Source of the DNA: Actinomycetales bacterium
Lineage (GTDB): Bacteria > Actinomycetota > Actinomycetes > S36-B12
DNA: 64,000 nt
Direction: 5' to 3'
Assembly (NCBI GenBank): GCA_018970765.1
Contig: JAGWVT010000004.1
Coordinates: 28,729 to 92,728, forward strand
The first letter of the stretch is position 1, and each line of letters starts with the position of its first letter. Below are positions 58,738-64,000 of the stretch, piece by piece. The position numbers were made by a program, and so were the translations under genes. The notes under the pieces are model-generated. The model searched no databases, was not told the DNA's origin, and saw only the letters and a program-made list of their open reading frames with translations.

Positions 58738-59969
58738 GGTGTTCTGGTCCTGCCATGGCGTGTGGCCCCGGTCACCGCATGCAGCCGTTGCGTTCGGGCG
58801 GCATGCGTAGGCGCGAATGACGTCCGCATAACTTGTGACGGTATCGGTTGCCGCGCCGGTTCCACTAACACGGCCAGGGCACCTCCCAGCGCGGTCAGCA
58901 CGAAAGCAAGCATGGCCATGGGAAGTGGCTCTGGCCCCATGTTCGCCAATCGCAGGCTGCCAAGTGAGCCCTGCGACAAGGCCGCACAGATCCATAGCGT
59001 GCCGGCAGTACCTAGGCACGCTGCGATCACCACGATGAGACGAGCGCCTAGCGGCCGGATTCTTCGCCTGACGACGACGCTGCCCATGGCAACGCCAGCC
59101 AGCACCACCATCAGCGGGAGCAACCAAGCCCAGGCGCCGGCCCGTTCCGGGATCGCCGCCACCAAGGGCAGCGCCGGCAGCTTCGAGGTGACCACGGGCG
59201 TGAATGCTGAAACCGCCGTCCCACCGTCAATGACAAATCCTGGCCCGAGTGCGTAGGACAGCGCCCAGACTGCCGCGGTGGGCAGGTAACCAAGGGCCAC
59301 CGTGACCAGCGCGAGTGACCCCGGCGCATCTGGGCCCACCGCGTTCCAACTCAGGAGCGCACGGTCCAAGCCCACCAGCCAGGAGGCCAGGACAAGGAGT
59401 AGCCCAAAGGTGAGCAGCGCCAGGAGCCCGGTGATCGACGCCCAGGCCGCAGTGCGCAACGCCAGCGGCACGCGCTCCTCGACAAGGCGATGCACACCCG
59501 GATTACGCCATGACCCGACCAGCACAGCGGCCGTGCCCAGCACGGTGCCTAAGACGGCCGCTCGTGGCCCGTCGAAGTGCACCGTCGGTGTCCGGGCCCA
59601 TTCAGCAATCACGGCGCTCACGACGCCGTATGTCAGGCCAGTCAGTGCCGCTTGGCCGAGCCAGCGGGGCAGGCTGGTCACCTGAACAAGGCGAGCTGAC
59701 CACCAACCACCGTAGGCCAGCAAGAATCCTGGGATCAGCAGGGTGCCCAAGGGCAGGAGGGTGAGCCATGCGCCGTCAAACCAGACCGAGACGCCATTAC
59801 CGACCAGCCACCAGCCAGCCGCCTGCCGTACCGCATCACTCCACGGGGTGCCCAACGGGGCAGTTGCCATCCACATACCCAGGGCCGGGATAGCCACAGC
59901 CACAAAACTGACCAGGCCGGCCCAAAGTGCGACCACGGGCGCGAGTAGCCAGCCACGTGATTCGGACAT
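58734..59969 (-). CDS. PerM/DUF6350 cell-division-associated membrane protein
   Basis: 411 residues with about ten hydrophobic helices, beginning with LLAPVVALWAGLVSFVAVAI at 8-27. Conserved positions include WWLVGNG near 52 and the PGFLLAYGGWW stretch near 80. It corresponds by order (sucC, sucD, this gene, purN, purH) to mycobacterial PerM (Rv0955), which stabilises FtsB and supports division under stress. Assignment rests mainly on synteny and topology. A GAAACT hexamer lies six bases before ATG 59969. Confidence 0.78.
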   Translation of the reverse strand: MSESRGWLLAPVVALWAGLVSFVAVAIPALGMWMATAPLGTPWSDAVRQAAGWWLVGNGVSVWFDGAWLTLLPLGTLLIPGFLLAYGGWWSARLVQVTSLPRWLGQAALTGLTYGVVSAVIAEWARTPTVHFDGPRAAVLGTVLGTAAVLVGSWRNPGVHRLVEERVPLALRTAAWASITGLLALLTFGLLLVLASWLVGLDRALLSWNAVGPDAPGSLALVTVALGYLPTAAVWALSYALGPGFVIDGGTAVSAFTPVVTSKLPALPLVAAIPERAGAWAWLLPLMVVLAGVAMGSVVVRRRIRPLGARLIVVIAACLGTAGTLWICAALSQGSLGSLRLANMGPEPLPMAMLAFVLTALGGALAVLVEPARQPIPSQVMRTSFAPTHAARTQRLHAVTGATRHGRTRTP

Positions 59970-60068
59970 CCGTGTAGTTTCGCACCACAGACCTCAATTT
60001 TCCCTTATGCCACGCCCGTTGCTGAATGGTTTTCTACCCAACGATTGCCTAGATCGTCAGTAGCCGAC

Positions 60069-60737
60069 CTAGGCAACCACGATGAGCCAGGTCGCTCCGA
60101 GCACCGTCAACCCGAGTCCGATCCAGGTAAACGCCCGTTCATTGAGGTGGGGGACGGCCCATCGACCGACCAGAGCACCGGCGACCATCGCGGGAACGAA
60201 CCAGGCCGAGGTTAAGGCGGATCCTGAGGTCAACAGGCCCAGGGCAATCAGTGGTGGCACCTTCAGGACGTTCAAGATGGCGAAGAACCAGGTCGAGGTG
60301 CCCAGGAAGGTAAGGATTGGCACGCGCATCTTGACTAGGTAGAGCGTCATCGCGGCTCCACCAGCGTTGGCGGCCATGGTGGTCAGCCCGGTCAAGGTGC
60401 CGAAGAAGGCCGCGCCCCAGCGGGACATTTTCGCGCTGCCGGTGACCTTGCCTCCTAGCCGCCAGACCTCCAGACCGGCTGTGATCAGCAGCAATACGCC
60501 CACAACCCGACTGAGGAGAGCGCCGGGCAGCAGCCAAAACACCAAGGCCGTGAGCATGAAGCCCCCGAGCACGCCAGGGATGAGCCGACGCAGCAACTGC
60601 CAATCGGCGTGCTGGCGGTAACTCGCCAGTGCGATGAGGTCACCGACGATGAGCAGCGGCACCATGAACCCGGCCGCAGGCGCCGGCCCTAGTACCGCGG
60701 CAACGATGGGGCTGCCGACCATGCCGGCTACCGGCAT
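60069..60737 (-). CDS. TauE/SafE-family (DUF81) permease; true start probably upstream
   Basis: 222 residues from ATG 60737, with about seven helices. MPVAGMVGSPIVAAVLG, the FFGTLTGLTTMAANAGG centre and the closing LTVLGATWLIVVA are TauE/SafE-like; the family is linked to export of sulfite or organosulfonates. The reading frame continues upstream to 60803 with a convincing first membrane helix (IVILVVAVLIYGFSKTA), yet contains no ATG, GTG or TTG there. An ATA at 60801-60803 is seven bases from TAGGCT, so the mature protein may start on a non-standard codon, or a mutation may have removed the start. Confidence 0.75.
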   Translation of the reverse strand: MPVAGMVGSPIVAAVLGPAPAAGFMVPLLIVGDLIALASYRQHADWQLLRRLIPGVLGGFMLTALVFWLLPGALLSRVVGVLLLITAGLEVWRLGGKVTGSAKMSRWGAAFFGTLTGLTTMAANAGGAAMTLYLVKMRVPILTFLGTSTWFFAILNVLKVPPLIALGLLTSGSALTSAWFVPAMVAGALVGRWAVPHLNERAFTWIGLGLTVLGATWLIVVA

Positions 60738-60812
60738 CGCGGTCTTGGAGAAGCCGTAGATCAGGACGGCGACGACCAGTATGACGATGAGGGTCGGGGC
60801 TATGTGAGTGAG

Positions 60813-60854
60813 CCTATGTCAGTAAACCTAAGTCAGTAAACCTAAGTCAGTAAA
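60813..60854. repeat. Three tandem copies of a 14-bp unit carrying -10-like hexamers
   Basis: CCTAAGTCAGTAAA occurs three times head to tail (first copy has T for A at position five). On the minus strand each copy contributes TAGGTT or TAGGCT. The array fills the gap between sucD and the permease gene and lies directly upstream of the permease's probable start. Confidence 0.85.
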
Positions 60855-60864
60855 CGACGGACCT

Positions 60865-61737
60865 TCACCCGCCGGTCATGACAGCGCGCATCAGTCGCGC
60901 GGTGGCACTGGGCGTCTTGCCAACCTGCACTCCAACCGCTTCCAGGGCCTCCTGCTTGGCGGCCGCGGTCCCTGCCGAACCTGACACGATGGCACCGGCG
61001 TGACCCATGGTCTTGCCTTCTGGGGCGGTGAAGCCAGCCACGTAGCCGACCACCGGCTTGGTGATGTGTTCGGCGATGTACGCGGCGGCGCGTTCTTCTG
61101 CATCCCCACCGATCTCACCGATCATCACGATGGCTTCGGTAGCCGGGTCATCCTGAAAGGCCTGCAGGCAGTCAATGTGCGTGGTCCCGATGATCGGATC
61201 CCCACCGATACCGACGCAGGTAGAAAAACCGATGTCTCGCAGTTCGTACATCATTTGGTACGTCAGCGTGCCGGACTTGGAGACCAAACCGATCGGACCA
61301 GGTCCGGTGATGTCGGCGGGGATGATGCCGGCGTTGGATTGATCGGGACTGATGATGCCTGGGCAGTTCGGTCCGATCAGTCGCGTAGTGCCGGCGTTGA
61401 GGGCGTGTTGGAAGAACTGTGCTGTGTCATGCACCGGGATGCCCTCGGTGATCACCACTGCCAACGGAATAGCAGCATCGACGGCTTCGATCACGGCTGC
61501 CTTCGCAAAGCGCGGCGGCACGAAGATGACTGAGACGTTCGCCCCGGTGGCGCTCATCGCGTCACCCACCGAATCGAACACCGGGATTCCGTCGACCTCC
61601 TGGCCGGCTTTGCCGGGGGTGACCCCGGCAACAACCTGCGCTCCAGAGGCCACCATGCGTCGAGTGTGCTTGGTGCCCTCCGCGCCCGTCATGCCTTGCA
61701 CCAGGATCCTGCTGTTGCGATCAAGCCAGATGGCCAT
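60865..61737 (-). CDS. sucD: Succinate--CoA ligase alpha subunit
   Basis: 290 residues. With SucC it makes succinate and ATP/GTP from succinyl-Co[18 protein letters not shown] at the N-terminus, NCPGIISP near 123, SKSGTLTYQ near 152, [10 protein letters not shown] near 172, and the phospho-histidine in [11 protein letters not shown] near 245 are all present. ATG 61737 has TAGGAG seven bases upstream; the longer open frame is upstream noncoding plus sucC tail. It starts 10 bp after sucC. Confidence 0.95.
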   Translation of the reverse strand: MAIWLDRNSRILVQGMTGAEGTKHTRRMVASGAQVVAGVTPGKAGQEVDGIPVFDSVGDAMSATGANVSVIFVPPRFAKAAVIEAVDAAIPLAVVITEGIPVHDTAQFFQHALNAGTTRLIGPNCPGIISPDQSNAGIIPADITGPGPIGLVSKSGTLTYQMMYELRDIGFSTCVGIGGDPIIGTTHIDCLQAFQDDPATEAIVMIGEIGGDAEERAAAYIAEHITKPVVGYVAGFTAPEGKTMGHAGAIVSGSAGTAAAKQEALEAVGVQVGKTPSATARLMRAVMTGG

Positions 61738-61747
61738 CTGTTCGCTC

Positions 61748-62935
61748 CTACTTTCCGGCCTTGCGCGCTGCGGCCAGTTCGGCCACACGTCGCGCTGCGC
61801 CATCCATGGTGTCCACGATCTCGATCAGTGGGTGCTGCGCCTGGGTGAGGATGCGCCGTCCTTCCACCGCGTTGTTGCCGTCGATCCGACAAACAATCGG
61901 CTTGTCCAACACCGCACCGTTGTCGGCAAGCATCTGCAGCGCCTGCAGGATTCCATTCGCCACAGCATCACACGCCGTGATGCCGCCAAAGACGTTCACC
62001 AGCACTGCCTGAACATCTGGGTCATTCAGGACGATGTCTAGACCGTTGGCCATCACCGTGGCACTCGCACCGCCGCCGATATCCAGGAAGTTGGCTGGCC
62101 GAACGCCGCCGAACTCCTCGCCGGCGTAGGCGACCACATCCAGCGTGCTCATGACAAGGCCGGCACCATTGCCGATGATGCCGACGTCTCCGTCCAACTT
62201 CACGTAATTGAGGTCAAACTCCTTTGCGCGCAGTTCGATCGGATCGGTATTGGCAATGTCGACCATGGCCGCATGGTCGCTCTGGCGATACTCGGCGTTG
62301 TCATCGAGCGTCACCTTGCCGTCCAGCGCCAGGATTTTCCCGTCGGGCGTCAGCACCAGCGGGTTGACCTCAACCAGGGTGGCATCCTCGGCAACCATCA
62401 CCTGCCAAAGCTTCTGCAGCATGTTGGCGACCTGATCGGCCACCGCTTCCGGGAACTTCGCTGCGGCGACGATTTCCTGTGCCTTCTGCACACTGACACC
62501 TTCGAGTGCGTCAACCCGTACCTTTGCCAGGTCCTGGGGCCGCGTTGCGGCGACCTCTTCGATGTCGACGCCGCCAGCGACACTGGCCATCGCGAGGAAG
62601 GTGCGATTGGCACGATCAAGCAGGAATGACACGTAGTACTCGTCAGCAATGTCCGAAGCCTCGGCAACGAGTACGCGGTGCACGATGTGACCTTTGATGT
62701 CCATGCCGAGGATGGCATCGGCTTTGGTGCGTGCGTCCTGCGGGTCATCAGCCAACTTCACGCCGCCGGCTTTGCCTCGCCCACCGGTCTTCACCTGGGC
62801 CTTCACCACCACGGGCTTGCCGATAGTCGTTGCCACCTGGGCGGCTTCGTCAGCGGTCGTACAGACCGATCCCGGTGTGGTCGGGACGCTGTGCTTGGTG
62901 AACAGCTCCTTGGCCTGATACTCGTAAAGATCCAC
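61748..62935 (-). CDS. sucC: Succinate--CoA ligase beta subunit
   Basis: 395 residues. ATP-grasp N-terminus with [10 protein letters not shown] at 3-12, [17 protein letters not shown] near 46, VEVNPLV near 197, [15 protein letters not shown] near 212, and the C-terminal [16 protein letters not shown] near 320. GTG 62935 is preceded by AAGGGGAG. TAGGCT at 62962-62967 (minus) is a good -10 with a short leader. Placed before the perM-purN-purH group as in mycobacteria. Confidence 0.95.
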   Translation of the reverse strand: MDLYEYQAKELFTKHSVPTTPGSVCTTADEAAQVATTIGKPVVVKAQVKTGGRGKAGGVKLADDPQDARTKADAILGMDIKGHIVHRVLVAEASDIADEYYVSFLLDRANRTFLAMASVAGGVDIEEVAATRPQDLAKVRVDALEGVSVQKAQEIVAAAKFPEAVADQVANMLQKLWQVMVAEDATLVEVNPLVLTPDGKILALDGKVTLDDNAEYRQSDHAAMVDIANTDPIELRAKEFDLNYVKLDGDVGIIGNGAGLVMSTLDVVAYAGEEFGGVRPANFLDIGGGASATVMANGLDIVLNDPDVQAVLVNVFGGITACDAVANGILQALQMLADNGAVLDKPIVCRIDGNNAVEGRRILTQAQHPLIEIVDTMDGAARRVAELAAARKAGK

Positions 62936-62981
62936 GCGGACTCCCCTTCACTCGGGGCGCGAGCCTACCGGGTCTGCTCGG

Positions 62982-63404
62982 TCAGGAAGTTACGCGAACG
63001 TTCGCGTTGATCCAGTCCACGATTGCCTGGGTCGGCGTACCGGGCGTAAAGATCTCGGCGACGCCGAGTTCACGCAGGGCCGGTATGTCGTCCTCCGGGA
63101 TGATTCCGCCCCCAAAGACCGCGATGTCTGCGGCACCACGCTCCCGCAACAGCGACATCACCTCGGCGAACAGCGTTAGGTGCGCTCCCGACAGCACGGA
63201 CAGACCAATGAGATCGGCGTCCTCCTGGATGGCCGCGTCAACAATCTGGGCCGGAGTTTGGTGCAACCCCGTGTAAATGACTTCAAATCCGGCATCGCGA
63301 AGGGCTCGCGCGACCACCTTGGCACCACGGTCGTGCCCGTCCAGGCCAGGCTTGGCAATGACAACACGGATCGTGCGGGTTCCTGCGGCGCTACCAGTCG
63401 ACAT
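62982..63404 (-). CDS. Cobalamin-binding subunit of methylmalonyl-CoA mutase
   Basis: 140 residues from ATG 63404, with AGGAAGGG six bases upstream. It is a stand-alone B12-binding domain: [17 protein letters not shown] carries DxHxxG (Asp22, His24, Gly27), whose histidine coordinates cobalt. LSVLSGAH and [12 protein letters not shown] line the nucleotide tail groove. It should pair with the large subunit at 37327-38931, 24 kb away. The long upstream open frame is not protein-like. It stands alone between sucC and a divergent reductase gene; succinyl-CoA made by the mutase is the substrate of SucCD beside it. Confidence 0.9.
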   Translation of the reverse strand: MSTGSAAGTRTIRVVIAKPGLDGHDRGAKVVARALRDAGFEVIYTGLHQTPAQIVDAAIQEDADLIGLSVLSGAHLTLFAEVMSLLRERGAADIAVFGGGIIPEDDIPALRELGVAEIFTPGTPTQAIVDWINANVRVTS

Positions 63405-63479
63405 CGCGATCCCTTCCTGTTCACCGCGAGGATACCCAGACCACGTTCGGGGTCGCCCAGGGCATAAAGTCGGCTTGAG

Positions 63480-64000
63480 ATGAGCGATTCGGCGGATATC
63501 CGCATCCTGGCAATTGGTGGCAGTACGCGGCCACAGTCTTCGTCCGAGCGGGCTCTCGAGGTCGCCGCACGTGCTGCTGAGGATGCTGGCGCAACAGTTA
63601 TCCGCATCACCGGCCGTGATCTCATGCTGCCGATCTACGACACCGAAAGCACTGATCGCACGGACGCGGCCCGTCAGTTCGTGGAGCAGGCTCGACTCGC
63701 CGACGGAGTGCTCGTGGCCAGCCCCGGGTACCACGGAGGTATTAGCGGCATGATGAAGAACGCGCTGGACTATCTGGAAGATCTCGCCGGGGATGAGCGC
63801 CCGTACCTGGATGGGCGCGCTGTTGGTTGCATTGCCGTCGCCTACGGGTGGCAGGCGACGGTGTCTACCCTGCACCAGCTGCGTCAGGTGGTGCACGCCC
63901 TGCGTGGCTGGCCTACCCCACTAGGTGCCGTGGTGAACGCCCAACACACCGCGATAGACATTGCAGGCACTTCGGCGGACGAGGCGACGCTCGAAACCCT
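63480..64000 (+). CDS. NAD(P)H-dependent FMN reductase family protein (3' end outside window)
   Basis: 173 codons open to the window edge from ATG 63480. Flavodoxin-like fold: [18 protein letters not shown] at about 8-25 (phosphate loop GSTRP), LMLPIYD near 48, and the flavin-binding [21 protein letters not shown] near 82-102. Members reduce FMN, quinones or azo compounds. TAAAGT ends nine bases before the ATG. The divergent neighbour encodes the B12-binding mutase subunit, with no obvious functional tie. Confidence 0.85.
   Translation, partial: MSDSADIRILAIGGSTRPQSSSERALEVAARAAEDAGATVIRITGRDLMLPIYDTESTDRTDAARQFVEQARLADGVLVASPGYHGGISGMMKNALDYLEDLAGDERPYLDGRAVGCIAVAYGWQATVSTLHQLRQVVHALRGWPTPLGAVVNAQHTAIDIAGTSADEATLET

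Noticed and set aside
63405..63896. Upstream extension of the B12-binding protein frame
   Set aside because: Crosses the divergent FMN reductase gene and is not protein-like; a strong ribosome-binding site marks ATG 63404.

Overview
The window is a gene-dense, visibly GC-rich (not counted) chromosomal segment of a free-living actinobacterium. Evidence is chromosomal synteny with mycobacteria and streptomycetes: purE-purK-PH protein-birA facing accD-accE-maf-accA; pnp-pgm-deoC near add and cdd; sucC-sucD-perM-purN-purH; and folD-DUF3017-mdh. Actinobacterial-only families (AccE, DUF3017, PerM/DUF6350, PGPGW) and many apparently leaderless starts agree. The compact spacing and Sdh1-type succinate dehydrogenase would suit an aquatic or soil heterotroph, but genus cannot be set from sequence alone. 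No rRNA, tRNA, CRISPR array, insertion sequence or phage gene was seen.

Layout. 1-4.86 kb: four minus-strand glycosyltransferase genes of a surface polysaccharide locus, facing UDP-glucose dehydrogenase and a CoA-binding protein (4.9-6.7 kb). 6.7-9.8 kb: purE, purK, a PH-domain membrane protein and birA. 9.9-15.4 kb: biotin-dependent acyl-CoA carboxylase genes (beta, epsilon, alpha), maf and a membrane protein. 15.4-17.3 kb: a GGCT-like protein and an LpdA-type quinone reductase. 17.3-37.3 kb: a nucleoside salvage island with pnp, phosphohexo/pentomutase, deoC, two ALDH genes, add, a DMT transporter, cdd, a BmpA-type nucleoside ABC importer, and an overlapping operon mtnA / aldolase-SDR / amidohydrolase / nucleoside hydrolase. 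37.3-44 kb: methylmalonyl-CoA mutase large subunit, sdhBAC, succinate-semialdehyde dehydrogenase. 44-46.2 kb: a D,D-carboxypeptidase and a toxin-antitoxin-like pair. 46.2-54.9 kb: trpS, a CBS/CNNM membrane protein, icd, mdh, DUF3017, folD, a PGPGW protein and a large unusual membrane protein. 54.9-64 kb: a YdcZ-type transporter, purH, purN, a membrane protein, perM, a TauE/SafE transporter, sucD, sucC, the B12-binding mutase subunit and a truncated FMN reductase.

How it fits together. Carboxylase, split mutase, SucCD, Sdh, Icd and Mdh link propionyl-CoA to the TCA cycle. The nucleoside island imports and deaminates nucleosides, splits the glycosidic bond and sends pentose or deoxypentose phosphates to triose phosphate plus acetaldehyde, which the neighbouring ALDH can oxidise. 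The most notable part is the mtnA/aldolase-SDR/deaminase/hydrolase operon. I read it as a candidate deamination-first route for salvaging the SAM by-products 5'-deoxyadenosine and methylthioadenosine (a variant DHAP shunt).

Regulatory pattern. Many transcription-unit heads carry a TANNNT hexamer ending exactly six bases before a GTG or ATG start, which suggests leaderless mRNAs. Two divergent gene pairs appear to share overlapping -10 elements.
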